Positions 1 to 14,127 are shown, numbered from the stretch's first letter. The stretch is 64,000 nt of DNA from Nyssa sinensis (GCA_008638375.1 CM018038.1:30354753-30418752), one strand, 5' to 3'. Notes: a model not told the origin generated them from the letters alone. Made by a program: numbers and translations.

Positions 1-360
1 TCTGAAATGTTTGTCCCACGAATGGGTCAGCTCAACTGCTGGTACAATATAATGCTAATGCAAGAAACAAAATTAAGGGCGTGGCATGTACAAGTGTACA
101 GTTATATCTACATGTCATTCAATGTCATCTATAAAATATACTAGCAATAATCTACATGGCATCCAACTTATTAACGTAATCTAAGGTGTGGCATGTGCAA
201 GTGTACAATTATATCTACATGCACAATTTTAACCTACATGCCATCCAATTCATCCACACAATGTATTAACAAGATTCATCACATATTCATGAATTCATTA
301 ATGCAATGCAATGAAAATATGTGTGACACACCCATGAAAACTCCATGTCACAACCATGCC

Positions 361-492
361 TCACTTTACGGACCTTTCCCGACAGCTTGAGTATCCAGTA
401 TGTTTCACTTTACGGACCTTCCCCAACGGCCTGAGTAACCAGTATGTCTCACTTTACGGACCTTCCCCGACTGCCTGAGTATCCAGTATGCA
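361..492. repeat. 44-bp minisatellite, 3 copies, inside family A LTR
   Basis: Three tandem units start at 361, 405 and 449, each beginning TCACTTTACGGACCT and ending near CCAGTATG. The same place in other family A LTRs holds related units in different number: five 50-bp units at 54000-54250 and about two in the 9774 and 26918 copies. It is a copy-number-variable minisatellite internal to the LTR. Confidence 0.85.
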
Positions 493-2464
493 CTATGCCA
501 AATGCTCAACTCACGCCATGTCCAAAGAATCACACTATGCCAATATGTTCATGATTCTACCATGTCACAATGTAATCCCGATAAATCATCTTATCCCCAT
601 ATGAAGCATGCTTTAAACAATGTATCACACAATAACATTTCAATCACAAGATCTTTTCATCAAGGGTACATGCTAGGCACAATCCACTTAACACATGTTT
701 TAAATCACGTATTACATAATCTCAACAATTCTCCAAATACAATCTACACATCCTGCTAACACATGCGATATACACATAGTCATGATCCACATTCATCACC
801 AAACTTTCAACAAGATAACAAGGAGCACATAAGCATATGAGCAATAAAACAAACATGTGAATCATCAAGTCAATATGGCAGTTATTCCTAAACTTAATTC
901 TATTTCTTACTTAGCACAATATATTGTACCTGAAGGGTTGGTCTCAACCCTAAGAAGTAGCGCTAGCAATGTAATGGAACTAACAGTAAGAAGTAGAAGG
1001 TCAGACCGCCTTCTCCTTGCCCTTCAGTGCTCCTAAAATCATAGAATGCAACTTAGTCCGTTGGCTATTTGAATGATGCTATTCATCAGATTTTATGTCT
1101 TTATTTTATAAGTTTTTATTTTGTTAGATTAAATTCTATCATTATGTTCGGAACGCCAGAGAAAATAGGTTTGGGCTTTCGGGGAATTTAATTTGGACAT
1201 CCGAGCTAAAAAGGCAAAGCTATCATTTTGCACTTTAACGGGTTCCCATTTCCCAAGACCTTTCCTTATAAATCAGACTCCATGGTTGAGTCTGAAATGT
1301 TCGAGATAATAAGATTTCACTATTTTTTTATTTAAATCGGGTTTCGTTTGACTATGTTTTGACTCGGGGGCGTTTTGATAATTTTAAAGAGTTCCACGGG
1401 TCTTTTATTTTTTGGGACCTCATATCAAGTCACAGACCTCACCGTTGGTCTTAGTAGGTCCAAAATAGTTAGAAAACATATAAGGCTTGTCTCATTTGGG
1501 CGTCGGACCATTTTAGAGCATTTAATTTAATTAAATATATTTAATTCATAAAATGGGAATCAAGTATTACATATATATTTATTCAGCGCAATTATGACCA
1601 CGGGATTGTCCTGTCCAAACGGTTCACGCGCCTTAGCCCCACGCGCCCCACCCCGTTTCGATTCTTGGCAGCCGCAATACCCCCCACCTTTTCTTTTCAT
1701 TTGTTCAACACGGTTGGGCCAAACAGGCCCAATCTTTCTTTTTTAAACAAAGCAGGCCCCCCATTTTCTTATTAAAAATTAAACAGGCCCAACCCTATAC
1801 CCTTAAACCCAACAGGAACGGCCCAGTCGACCCCCCTGCGCCCCCGACTTCCCGACCTATCTCCGGTCGTCTTCCCTAACCGAACGCCGGCCATTTCGCC
1901 GGAAAACCGCGACTACCCCTCCCATTTTCTCCTTATTTCCATATCAGTATTTCATGATTCTTACCCCAATTAAATTCTGGGGTTTTAACAAATCACCTAG
2001 GATAGTTTTCAACCTTAAACACACTGATTTTCACGGACACCTACTTCCCATCTCCGACCATGCACGTCATCCTCCGGTGAGCCATTTTTATTACGTTTTC
2101 TCACTATTTTTCTCAAATCTTGTTCCTATTCGTTTTCCGCACATCAGGGAACTATTTTCCCATCATCCAATCAAGTTTTTGATGTCCAACTCACAAGACC
2201 CGAACCCACCTACATGACCTGCAACTGTGAATATCTTTCTCCCCTTTAACCATCTCACTCAATTTTTCTTGCATTAGTTCACATTTCCTATACTCTGTGA
2301 GGTCCTATAACTTAAATAAACTAACATGCTTTAAAATCGTAAAATCGAACTGAACTAGGCATACCTTATTTTTCGAATTTTTTTCTGGTACAGACCTCTC
2401 CCCTCCTCTTCTGTTCCAAGCCTTGGCCCGAGCTCCGAACTCTACAATCTCTCTTAGATTCTCA

Positions 2465-2466
<2 letters not shown>

Positions 2467-2518
<52 letters not shown>
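2467..2518. repeat. (CT)n microsatellite in family A LTR
   Basis: About 25 uninterrupted CT dinucleotides. Equivalent CT tracts lie near the same end of the family A copies at about 12447-12472 and 56354-56394, so the tract seems to belong to the LTR family rather than to the host site. TA and CA tracts follow at about 2707-2722 and 2742-2758. Confidence 0.9.
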
Positions 2519-2523
<5 letters not shown>

Positions 2524-2990
2524 ATCTCTTCTGTTTCTCTCTTATCTCACGGACACACTCATATACACATATCCATACGCCAAACTCCACTGCCCAGACC
2601 AGTTATAGCCTCCCCTATTTCCCTCTCATCCCATACTTCTATTCTGTCCCCTTTCATGTCTAGGTCGGCCATGCATTAAATGCAAGCTGACCTTGTGGCC
2701 CAAGCATGTATATATATATATATGTATATTTTATCTAAATGCACACACACACACACACCACACGCAGAACCTGCTGTAGGCTCCCTTTTTTCTCTCCTCC
2801 CACTTCCCTTTCTGATCTTCCTCTCTGTCTACACGGCTTGCATTTAATGCAAGCTGACTTGTGATAGATATATATATATATATTATTCACTACACATACA
2901 TACCCACAATACGTTAATCATGCATGCACATATACACACACACGGCTGCACACACAACAGATTTTGTTTGCCTTCACTAGTGACATATAA

Positions 2991-5900
2991 TGTAATATCC
3001 CGACCAGAGTTCGGCAGAACCCGACCCGAGTTGGACCAGGCTATGATGTATAATCCCGAGTTGTACCCTACAGTTACTATGTAAATAAAATCTATGCACC
3101 ATTTAATATCTTGTGAATGGTGGGCAGTCAAGGGTGTCGCCGCATCCGAAGCCCGATTTTTACGGGACTACGTGCATATATTAAAATGTATAATATAGAT
3201 AGATTGCATGTATATGATTATATATACATGCATGTATACGATTATATGTATATATATAACTTTATATACATAAATGTAACATTCTATATATATATATATA
3301 TATAAAATATGAGGGAAACCATGTGCGGCAGCCGCACATGGTTTGTAATAAAGAAGATATATAAAACAGAAATGAAACGAGAAGAAGGAAATCTATGGGT
3401 AGAATTGAAAACCAGTAGAAACATTGGAACGTTGGAGGGAGAGTTAGTGGCTGCATGCAAGCAGCCGTGCATGAACAAGTGTAATGTGCATGTGTGAGGT
3501 GTTGTCCGTAGCTACAGGTGGCAATGCCACCAACTATAGAATCGGTTAAGAAAGGAATTAGAAGAGGAAAAAGGGAAGTGAGATAAAAGCAAACAATAGA
3601 GAAAAATAGGAGCAGAATTTTAGAGAGAGAGAGAGAGAGAAATGAATTTGGAGCAGTTTGGAGAAGCAACAATCTATAATAGGTAACCAAACCAAATCCA
3701 TCCTTATTTTTCTTGCATGCTATTATAAATATGTATGTTGCATGTTAGGGTCTGATATATGAGAATATGAAAGAAAATACAAAAAATTTACCTGTGAGCT
3801 TCGGCCAAACATGGCAGGTTTTGATTAGTTTAATTAAGCATGAATTGAAGCTATAATATGCCTAGCGCACTGTCTTAGGATCCCAACGAACCTTGAATCA
3901 CATTAAATGGTTGAGAAATGGCCATTTGATGGCCGATTATCCCTCGCCGGTGCAATGCCGGAAAAACCAGAAATGGGTGTCAAAAATCGGTAGAGATCGG
4001 GGTCTAAATCTGTCCTAAAATGCTTCTGGAATACCTCGGACTCGATTGGTATAAGAATCATGGAATTTAGATGTGAAAATTTTGAGAAAAATGGAGAGAA
4101 CAATGTATTGTGCACTGCTCTGATGAATAGTGACCGGATTAACGGTCGGAGAAGACCACCGAAAAATCGGGGGACAAGTCGGGTTAAAACAAGACCGGAT
4201 CCAGGTCTGGATCGAGTCGGGTCAGGACCCGACCGGATCTAAACGGGTGGTGACACGTGTCATGTTCGGTTTAAATTTTAAATTTTAAATTTGAACCGGT
4301 TGGCTCAGTGTGGGTTCAAAACGGTTTAGAGTTCTTAACCCTGAAGTAGTAGGTTCATACCACTATTCTGGGAAACTATGAACCGGCCCCAAAACTTTGA
4401 GGAAATGCCACTGTTGCCCAAAACAGAAGAGTAATAAAATATAAATTTTTTTCAAAAATGCCCCTAATTCAAAATGAGTCTAATGAAGTCCAAATGAGGT
4501 AAATAAATAATCAAATTTTATTATCTCGAGCCTTCTAAAACCAATGGTGAATTCAAAATTATGAAAAGAGGTCCCGAGAATAAAAGACACGTAAAGTGTA
4601 AAATGACAGTTTTACCCTTTTCAATTCGGACGTCCGATTTAAGATCCGTAAAAGCCTAAATTTATTTTATTCGACGTTCCGGATACAATGACAACATCTA
4701 AATTAGTAATCGAGATACCGATAGCCAAGACTAGTATATTTGAATATAGAGTATGGCTCGATTACAGCTATAGACTGAGTTTATTTTCAAATGACAGGCA
4801 CGTCAAAAGATAAAGGGAAGGAGACTTAAATTAGTTGAACTGCTAAGAGTCATTTTTGAGGTAAGTAATTCTGAAGCTTTAATATGGGTTATTCCCAGCC
4901 AGTCACACTTATTTTCATATGCTGCTAGCTTTGTACTCTATCACCACTTGAATTACCTGATTTGAAGCCAATCGTTTTGTGATTATCAGTTATGCCTATT
5001 CTCTGGATTTGACTTGTTTGCTTACATCATTGTGAAGTTGAGCATCATTGTATCATTATACCATGACTTGACCTTGAGATGAATCTTGTTATTCCACACA
5101 CTTCATGATTTATTGATTTAATATCAATTGTTTGGTATTGTTATACGTTTCGTGTGGAATATTATGGATCATAATAATTGGCATGTACTCGGGGTTGTGC
5201 TCAGTCACAACGACCCATCTATTCACAGATTGCGTGAGGGAAAAGACCCTTTGGGGTTTTATATGTCCTTCGGGACCAATGAGAAAAGAGCTCTAACGCT
5301 TTTCAGAGAGCCCGAGGAACCAAGGCGGATCTAAGCATGCGTTTCAGTGGGGTATGCCGGGCCCCGGGTGATTCACGCATTTTTGGGTTATTAGAACTCG
5401 TGATGATTTATTCTTGTAATCGTTGGATGATCATATTTTATGCCCTGTGAATGATCATATTATTGCAAGCATGACATAACTTTGATTGGCTATCGTTTTG
5501 TTGTGGCAGCAATCCATCATGGTAGGCTAGATCCCAATTTGGATTGACCTTGCATTTCCTCTTGTTTTATATTGGGATATGCCTCTTTTGGACCCTCGGG
5601 TCAATATTGTTGTGCATCTTAGTGACTGGCTATGTAATTCTTGTTGCTCATTGGTTGTTGGCTATCTGTTACCTTTTTGTTCTATCAGTCCCTTGGATTA
5701 ACCCTAACCCATGTTAAAGCTAGGAAATTACTTATTGGGCTATTAGCTCACCCCCCTCCTTTAAATTTTTTAGGATAACACGAAGTTGGGGAACCCTCAG
5801 GCGCTTCAGGGGTCTAGACGCTACTAGCTACTGGTAGCTATTTTGGCGAGTTTTGTATTAAGCTAAATATTGACAGGTCTTGACCCTCCCATGTCACCAC

Positions 5901-6129
5901 GGTCCTGTTTGTTTGTGTTCTTGAGGATCTGTATTTTGAAACACTTATGTCCTTTTTGGCATGTATATAAATGATGACCTGACTATGCTACTAGATATTT
6001 AATGATTATAAAATATTTTTGTTAAAACTCTACTCAGTGTTTTAGATCCTTTTAAGGAGGAACGGCCCACGGGCCGTAGACCCGGTCACGGACCCCTAAT
6101 CCGCATAGGGTGGGTTTTGGGTTGTGACA
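2991..6129 (+). mobile_element. Family B solo LTR (gypsy-like), with 5-bp TSD
   Basis: The element starts TGTAATATCCCGACC at 2991 and ends GGGTTTTGGGTTGTGACA at 6129. The 5-bp flanks are identical: TATAA at 2986-2990 and 6130-6134. It is 3139 bp, has TG...CA termini and shows no internal coding region or second LTR, so it is a solo LTR. Its 3' end matches, in reverse complement, the starts of the copies at 39683 and 47778. Assignment to Ty3/gypsy rests on resemblance of the end and core sequence to family A, which does carry gypsy coding sequence at 61200-62340. It is inserted into the family A LTR that opens the window. Confidence 0.85.
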
Positions 6130-6149
6130 TATAATATATACATATATAT

Positions 6150-6181
<32 letters not shown>

Positions 6182-7480
6182 TCCACATATAGAATTTTGC
6201 ATACACACACACATCTAAAAAAATAAAAATAAATAACAATAATAATAATAATAAATAAATAAATAAATAATTTCATCCCAAAAATATATATTTTTTTTTC
6301 AAATCTTTACAGGTGTGGATCCACTTTCTATCTATAGGGAATGCGGTAAGCAATATGGTGCATAGAATTATGTAAAGTTGTGTGATCAATGGCCCCTATT
6401 TGTCCCTCGAAATTAGTATCAATCTCGAGGAATGGGATAGACCAATTGATGTAATATCTAGTTATAAGAGCACCAAAAGAAAAACTCTCTCTCCCATAAT
6501 CAAATCTTTAGCTTGCTAGATTTAGAGAAAGAAGAGTGTGGCTATGTCCAAAAGAAGACCAGTGTTTAAGGCATGTAGTAGTTTACCATAAAAAAAGATT
6601 GAAGTCCGCGGTATATATGAAGGACTAGGGATAAGTCATAGGAAACTACTAGGTTAAAGACCCGATAGTCTTTTGAGAAAGTAATGCTACTAGTGCCTTC
6701 TAAAAATAGGGACCTAATCGCTTCAAAAATATAGAAGAAGAAATATAGAGAGAGAATTATTGTAGCAACATCTGGCTACTAATTTTTCTGTCCCTTGATT
6801 AATTATGGTAGCCAAAAGGTCTTATTTATAGGAAAAAAGTAAAGAGGTTTGATGCAAAGGTTCACAATGAATCCTATGGATGGATGACTAAGATTAGTTC
6901 TTGATGAGCAAGCAAATTAGATAAGGAAGTCATTTAGTGCACAAGTAAAAAAACAATCCCTTAAAATAAGGAGCTTGTTATGGAAATTACTTGGGTCAAG
7001 AAATAGAATAGAAATAGGCAAGTGTTTGGTGCACAAATCTAGGCAAATCTCTTGGAATAAAGAGGGGAGAAAAATTGGCAAGTTTTGGGTGCATACTTAT
7101 ATTTACCATATCGCCCCTATTTGGTAGAGAATTTAGGGACATGATAATTACAAAAATATCACTAAGACATAAAAAAGTCAAAAATGTCCCTAAGGGATAA
7201 AGTTACCAAATTAATCCTTTATAGGTAAAATGGCATGAAAATTACTTGTACACTCATAAATGACCAAAATAACCTATATGGGATAAGAATGTGCTAAAAT
7301 TATCAGAGTGTCTTTCAAAGGGCAGAGTGGCACCAATATTATAAAAATATTCCTAAAGGGTGGGAAACCTCTAATATTTATGAAACTACCCCTAAAGGGT
7401 AAGAAAATACTAGAAATTACCAAAATTCCCTTAGTGGGAATTATGAACAAAATACCTTTAAGGGTCTTAATATGTCAAAT

Positions 7481-7669
7481 GACCAAAATGTCCTTTATGG
7501 GCGAAATGACCAAAATGCCCTCAATGAGCATAATGATTGAAATGCCCTCTATGGGGAGAATGACTAAAATTCCCTCGATGAGCATAATAACCAAAATGCC
7601 TCTAATGGGCCAAGTGACCAAAATGTCCTCGGTGGGCATAATGACCAAAATGCCTTCTATGGATGAAAT
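7481..7669 (+). repeat. 27-bp tandem array, seven units with no indels
   Basis: Units start at 7481, 7508, 7535, 7562, 7589, 7616 and 7643, with consensus GACCAAAATGCCCTCTATGG plus seven bases. All seven are exactly 27 nt although they differ by substitutions. A plus-strand open frame of 121 codons (7308-7673) therefore reads a 9-residue repeat (MTKMPSMGx). The minus strand is also open through most of it. Less regular units extend leftward to about 7180. The unit length being a multiple of three is compatible with a coding origin, but no known protein is recognised. Confidence 0.8.
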
Positions 7670-7770
7670 GTGAATTTACTAAAATACCCCTAGGTGGACA
7701 TATTGTAGTTCCAAAAATGATGAAACTGACTCTTACAATCAAGGGTCTCAAAATGTGGTATCTATACTTC

Positions 7771-8100
7771 TTCTTAAGGAGGTATTTGTTTACCTTCTTC
7801 AAGAGGTATTTGTTTATCCTCTTCAGGAGGTATTTGTTTACCAATGTTGGATTTATTAATCATTATATGATGTTTGGTCTCTTCAAGAGTTGTCATTTCT
7901 TTACTATGTGTGGTCTCTTCAGGAGTTTCCACTTGTTTACTATATACGATTTCTTTAGGAGTTGCCACTTTATTCATTTAATTTTTTTTTCTCTTTTGGA
8001 GAATCTTATCTTTCACATCAATAGGTCTACCACACTTCAGGCATACTGTAGATTCATTAATAAGTTTACCACACTTCTAGCATGCCATAGATTTCATTTA
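7771..8100 (-). pseudogene. Unidentified minus-strand relic with short amino-acid repeats and CxxC pairs
   Basis: On the minus strand, about 8100-7980 reads two Cys pairs (a KCG and a CLKCGRP motif) separated by about ten residues. They resemble a zinc ribbon, but a stop replaces one expected residue. Downstream, 7977-7774 is open for 67 codons with three 12-residue units (36 bp, starts near 7948, 7912 and 7876) and then three 8-residue units of type KQIPPEEx (24 bp, 7829, 7805, 7781). Repeat periods that keep frame suggest a once-translated sequence. I do not recognise the family; it could be part of a retroelement polyprotein. No promoter or intact start is evident. Confidence 0.3.
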
Positions 8101-9773
8101 TTGTTATACTAACGGATTGTCCTATAGGAACATCAATCCGAGCATGAATATTTATAGTTGGTATTATTTTCTTTGTATATCTAAATGCATCTAGTAATTG
8201 ATTTGTAATACTTTAAAAATGAATGATCATTTAAACTTTCAGTTCATATTAATTAGTATAAAGTTCAAGACAAGACAAGACAAGACAATATTGATGCAAT
8301 TTGAGAAATTTCATGTTGAACTTCTAGCTTCAGCCATTTAATTTCTCTGATAATGGGAAGATTGTCTTATCATGTTGAACTTCTAGCTTTAACTTTTCTC
8401 CTTCTAATCATGGGAAGATTTTTAATTTCATTCGATTTTTAGAATAAAGTTTCATTCGCTTTTAGGAATGAAACTCCATTCGCTTCAATGGATGATACAT
8501 AATCAGTTGTATGTCATTTTTATCAACATTTCATTTTTTTTTTTTTTGTTTAGAAACAAAAATACATGAGATCAGTATAAAGTATTTTATAAACTTACAT
8601 TTTTTATATTGCTATTGCATGAGCTATATAATATATTTTTGTGTGATCCTTCTGCGATGCTTTATCAATACACATGATAATAATGATCATATAGATAGTA
8701 ATAATACCATCCTATCAACTATACCTGATATAAAGGCGTTCTATAACAATTCAAGACAACAAGAAAGCAAGAAAATAGATAGTAATAATACCATAATAAA
8801 ATCAAGCAATCCTATATATAGACATAATAATACCATAATAAAATCAAGAAATTTTATTGTCTCAATTCACAAAAAGAGTTTGGCATGCAGTAAACACTTA
8901 ATATATAAGTCAAACTCATATATAATCAAATATAAAAAATGACTGATTCTCTTATAACAATGCAATACATTAGCTAAACTATTAATTTAATGAATGTGAC
9001 TTTGGTAAATTTTAGGAAAACGAATGAATAACACCTAAATCTTTTAATATAAACAACTACAACTTAATGTCATTTAATAGAGATAAAAGAAAACTTTAAA
9101 CGGAAAGTAATAAAAACATTTCCAATATATGTTTATTGTCCACTAACTAGTATATCAAGCAAATACATGATAACAGTTTGGTAGATCTTAATAGGACCCA
9201 AAACTATATTCTCATATAGAACAAAGCCTTTGTATCATACGATTAATTCAAAGGATTTTCCAAGTAAGCCCATCCTAGAAAGATGGTATTAAACTTATTT
9301 GATTCATTGTGCAATGAACATGATAATCAAAATATAAAGACAACAAAATATGTATGATTTTCTAGATTAAGTTTCATATTTTTAACATATATGCAACACC
9401 TATCTATATCTTTTTACCAAAAAAAATTGTGAATATAGCTCCATAATATCATATGAGATAAAAGAGAATGGCATACCTCTTAATTGTAGAGTAATTAAAT
9501 AATGGTATTCATACATTTTGAAAAATTTCTTACTTGGGTAGAGTCTCGTGCTAATAACATGTTATAAAATAGAGGAAAAATAGAAACATAAAGCAATCAC
9601 ATAAGTTTTACTGTGGTTCGGCTTCAAGCCTACGTCTATGGGTGAATAAGAGTAATGTTCGACTACTTTAGAGAAGAGACACAAATGAGAATGTTTACAA
9701 AGTACTCTATGCTAGTTTCTCTCTTGCACTTGTGAGAAGCTTCATTTATATATCTATCTTAGAAGGAGAGTTG

Positions 9774-12445
9774 TGTCATGCCCCGAATTTTTCACGAACC
9801 CGAGCGTGAGCGATATAAAACAAGAAAAGTAAACAAATGATAATTTAAAGGGTTTAACTAGACAGGTGTTCTTTCTCATTAACATATAACATGTACAGTA
9901 TAGTCAATACAACAAATTGTTCATATTATTTGGGCTTAAGTCCTTATATCTCAAAATGTGCCCCAAGGGCCAATTACATTTCTAAATCCTTTTTCCTTCT
10001 TTTTGCCAAGATCTCATCAAATCTCAAGTAACAGGAGCGTCATCTGTAATATGTTATCCCACGAATGGGTCAGCTCAACTACTGGTATAATACAAAGCTA
10101 ATGCAAGGAACAAAATTAAGGCGTGGCATGTGCAAGTGTACAGTTATATCTACATGTCATACAATTCATCCATATTATGCACTGATAAGATTCATAACGC
10201 ATTCATACAAACTTTACATTACATTCATGAATTCCTTAATGCGATAATCATGAGAATATGCGTGATACACCCACGCAATTCTATGCCACACCCATGTCTC
10301 ATTTTTGGAACACATCCGATGGATCCTGAGTACCAACACCCGTTCACGGAATACATCCGTTGGATACTGGGTACTAATTACTCAACCCACACCATGCTTT
10401 CAAGGAATCACACTATGCCAATACGCTTTGATCCCACCATGCAAAAATACAATATCAATGAAACATCTTATCCACACTAGGAAGCATGCTTTAAATAATG
10501 TATTATACTTAAGCAGTAATAACATTTAAATCATGAAACTCATTGCACATGCATGCATGCTATACACAATCAATTTAATCACATGCTCGATTCACATATT
10601 CATAATCTTAACCATTCTCCAAAAACCTAATCACACACGGTGCCAGCACATGAAATAAATCATAACTCCGAAAGGATAACAAAGAACACATAAACACATA
10701 ACAATCAATTCCAGGTTTTGTTTCAAAGCAACCATTTCCTATGTGATTTCCTAATCATCAAATAAACATATGATTGATTCAATCAACATGCAAATCATTC
10801 CTAAACTTAATCCTATTCCTTACTTAGCAAAATATCAGACCTGATGGGTTGATTTCAACTCTATGAAATCGTGCTCGCAATGTAACTGAACTAACAGCGA
10901 GAATGTAGAGGGTCAGACCGCATTCTTCTTGCCTTTCAGTGTTCCTAAAATCATGAAATGTAACTCAGTCCATTTGCTACTTGAATTATGCTATTCATCA
11001 AATTTTATGTCTTTATTTTATGAGTTTCTATTTTGCTAAAATAAACTCTACCATTGAGTCTGGAGCGTCGAAGAAAGTCGGTTTAGGATTTCGTGGAACT
11101 CAATTTGGACTTCTGTACTAAAAAGGGCAAAACAGTCATTTTACACTTTTACCGGTCCTTACTCCTCGAGACCTCTTTTCACAAATTGGACTCCACATTT
11201 GAGTCGGGAATGTTCGAAATAATACAAATTCACTATTTGTTTACTTCAATCTGAGTTCGTTTGACTACTCTTTGACTTAGGGGCATTTTAGTAATTTTTA
11301 ATGTTCCTATGGGTCTTTTATTTTTTGGGACGTCGTCTCATGTCATGGACCTTACCGTTGGATTCAGAATGGTCGAGATAGTCAAAATACACTAATGACT
11401 TGTCTCATTTGGACTCCAGGCCTATTTCATGATATTTTAATTAATTAAATTAATATTTTATTCTGGGGGTCTAATTATGATAATCCAAAGTTCTGGGGGT
11501 CACTTTTTAAATTTCCAAAAGTTGTGGGGTTAAATCAGAATCTCTGATTTAACTATTCCAAATTAGAATAGCCAAACAATGACTAAATCCCCAAAACAGG
11601 GATAAGATATCCCTATCCCAATTTCAATTTCAATCTTAATTTCTTAAACCCGTAGCCAAACACCCCAATTTCCCACTTAACTTATAAAATGAAACGACGT
11701 GGCTTCAGGGTCATACATGGTGTGGGTGGGTTGGGTCTGACCCGAACCTGAACCGAAACCGACCTAAACCCAAAACCCCCCAAATAGTTTCCTTCTTCTC
11801 GATTTGTAGGCGCGTCTCCGGTAGGGTTCCGTCGTCCCTTTCAGGTGATGACCAACTTTTTCCGGCCATATTCAGGCCTAAATTAAATGTCGTCCTCTTC
11901 TATTTTCTATAAGCTTTTCATTTCTGTTGTTAGTTTTCGATTTGGGCCACTCAATCTTCATGAAAATGGATGAACCCATAGCTCCGGCGAGCTGGTTTTC
12001 TTCATTTTCCGACCCTTCTTCCCTACTGTTTTGACTTACATTCTCTTCTAATTAATTTATGCACCTCACCTTAACAATTTCCCACCATTTGAACATAGTT
12101 TTAAGGCATAAAATTTCCCAACCCCGATTATCATCTTCAACCTGTAACTGCCTTGTTCTAGGCCATTTCTAAACCTTTTCCTTTAATTCTTTTTGCAAAG
12201 AGTTTCATTTTTCATACTCAATATGGCCCCATACTTTAAAATAACTAACATGCTTAAAATCTTTAAAAACAGAACTGGATCGGCTCACCTTTCTTTGAGT
12301 TTCCTGGTGGTGTATCCCTCCTCCACTTCTGTTCCCACTTCCGGACTTCTCCTAATGCTCACGACCTCTCAAGCTTGACCTCTCTCTTTCTGATTTCTTT
12401 TCTAACCAACACACACTTACACATATACACATCAAACACAACTGC

Positions 12446-12493
<48 letters not shown>

Positions 12494-12848
12494 CTTGCCC
12501 CCTACGGCCAGGCCTGCACACCTTAACCCCTACACCCCTTTCTGACTTCATTCCCCCCTTTTTCTCTTTGCATTTAATGTTGCTTGTGTGCATGGTTTTC
12601 CCTATATATATATATATATATATATCTCATATTACACATACACCACACACACATACAACCGACCTACACACTCTGCCACTTGCACACACACATAGTTCCC
12701 ACTTGCACACAGACAGTTGGCATGCACTGTATATATATATATATATACATGCACACACATGTACATAGATGATACACATTACATACACACACTTATTAAA
12801 AAAATATTTGTTTATTCCAAAAAAAAATAAAAATTCCGGGTCTTTACA
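9774..12848 (-). mobile_element. Family A solo LTR with perfect TSD
   Basis: The plus strand starts TGTCATGCCCCGAATTT at 9774 and ends GGGTCTTTACA at 12848. AGTTG flanks both sides (9769-9773 and 12849-12853). Length is 3075 bp. There is no internal region, primer site or second LTR, so this is a solo LTR left by LTR-LTR recombination. Retroelement sense is minus. It contains a CT tract and TA tracts (12443-12491, 12604-12624) near its 5' end. It shares with the other copies the block containing GGGTCAGCTCAACT at about 10067. Confidence 0.92.
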
Positions 12849-12853
12849 AGTTG

Positions 12854-14096
12854 TGTATGTGTGTGTGGTGTTGTGTTGGTACATAGTGTGTGTTATATTT
12901 TATGATTGTTGTGATATTCAACACACTTTTTGATACATGACCCAAAAATAGATACACGATATTCTAAAAAAACTTAAAAGAGTGCTTGAGAGATCTATGA
13001 TTAATGTTGGACGAAATTGAAAATGATTATTTACGTTCAAAAGTACTAGTTGAAGTGGAATAGAGACTGATCAACATAAATGAATTATAGAATAATTTGT
13101 TGGTAAATAATTTATTTCTATGTTTCAACCATATATTGATTTGAAAGAAAAGAGAAGAAACTAACTCATTTTGTCTAGTGCTTGTAGTGATGTTTTAACT
13201 TTATTGAAAGTAATGCAAAAAAATTTAAATTGAATTGTCTTTTATAATTAAATTGTTTTGCATTTTTGTTTAATTGTTTAAGATGTTTTTCCTTAAAGAC
13301 ATATTGGTTTAAGATGGTTTTCTCTGATAATAATTGTTGAGTTTTTGAAACTTCTAAGACATTAGAGATCTTCTTTTGGCGTTATTGAATGTTATAGGTT
13401 GAATTTGGCTTTTGGGTTTTTTAAACGTGAGCTTTTGGTTTGTTTGTGGGTTTGTGTTTAGACGGTATTGAATTTGTTTTTTTTTTTTGGACATATTTAT
13501 TTAGTTAATTTTGTGGCTTTTGGAGTATTGAATATGTGGCCTGTGATTATCGGTAATGTGAACTTTAATGTTGATGATTTCATCTCTTTATGTTGTTCTT
13601 TTTTTTTTTATTTGTGAAAGTTAATGATTGTATAACTATAAATATAACTCTTAATTTACATTAGAATTGTTAGATATTTATTTATAATACAGGAAGATTG
13701 ATGTTATTTATCATTCCTGGATAGCACAGGTAAATGTTTGTTTGTATTACATAGAAAAGGCTTCTAAATGGAAGCTCTTATTGACAGAAAATAAAAAGAA
13801 AAAAATACCCAACTGGATTTTTCATGGTCTTGATGTGGAACCCACAATAGGCAATATGAAATGCATTCATTGTTTGTTGAATTATTATTGACAGAATATC
13901 AGTGATATAATTAATGGTTAGTCAAATTGATGGATCAAGTTGACTCAGTGCCCTTTTTATTAAAAAAAATTGAAAGATCATGGACTACTTTCTCATCCAT
14001 CTTCTAGTTGCCCCGTCAAATCTTTGCTTATTTGGTTGGACCATTTCACTTTTTAATTCGTTCAAATATGAAATTTGACAATTTTTTTTTGTCAAC

Positions 14097-14127
<31 letters not shown>

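Larger units (their letters stand above)
1..6311 (-). mobile_element. Family A Ty3/gypsy LTR, left end outside window, split by another LTR
   Basis: The window opens inside a long terminal repeat of the family whose complete copies lie at 9774-12848, 26918-31211 and 53171-56850. The first bases (TGTCCCACGAATGGGTCAGC region, 11-30) align with positions 53463-53482. The right end, ...AATCTTTACA at 6302-6311, is the same end as in the 53171-56850 copy. In retroelement sense the LTR runs on the minus strand, starting TGTAAAG and ending ...GGGGCGTGACA. It is interrupted by a family B solo LTR at 2991-6129. The expected left TSD lies off the window, so I cannot say whether this is a solo LTR or part of a longer element. 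No coding capacity is seen; short open stretches inside it are chance. Confidence 0.85.
6312..9773. other. AT-rich region without a recognised gene
   Basis: No host gene or complete element is recognised here. It holds a 27-bp tandem array (7481-7669), 24-bp and 36-bp repeats (7771-7970), a four-unit CAAGA run near 8265-8287, and a direct repeat of about 70 bp whose two copies share TCATGTTGAACTTCTAGCTT (about 8309 and 8377). The stretch 9541-9773 resembles the edge of an LTR-type repeat, but I could not assign it. Confidence 0.5.

Noticed and set aside
1954..2217. An 87-codon open frame with a plausible start
   Set aside because: It lies inside the family A LTR and is not kept in the other copies; no domain seen.
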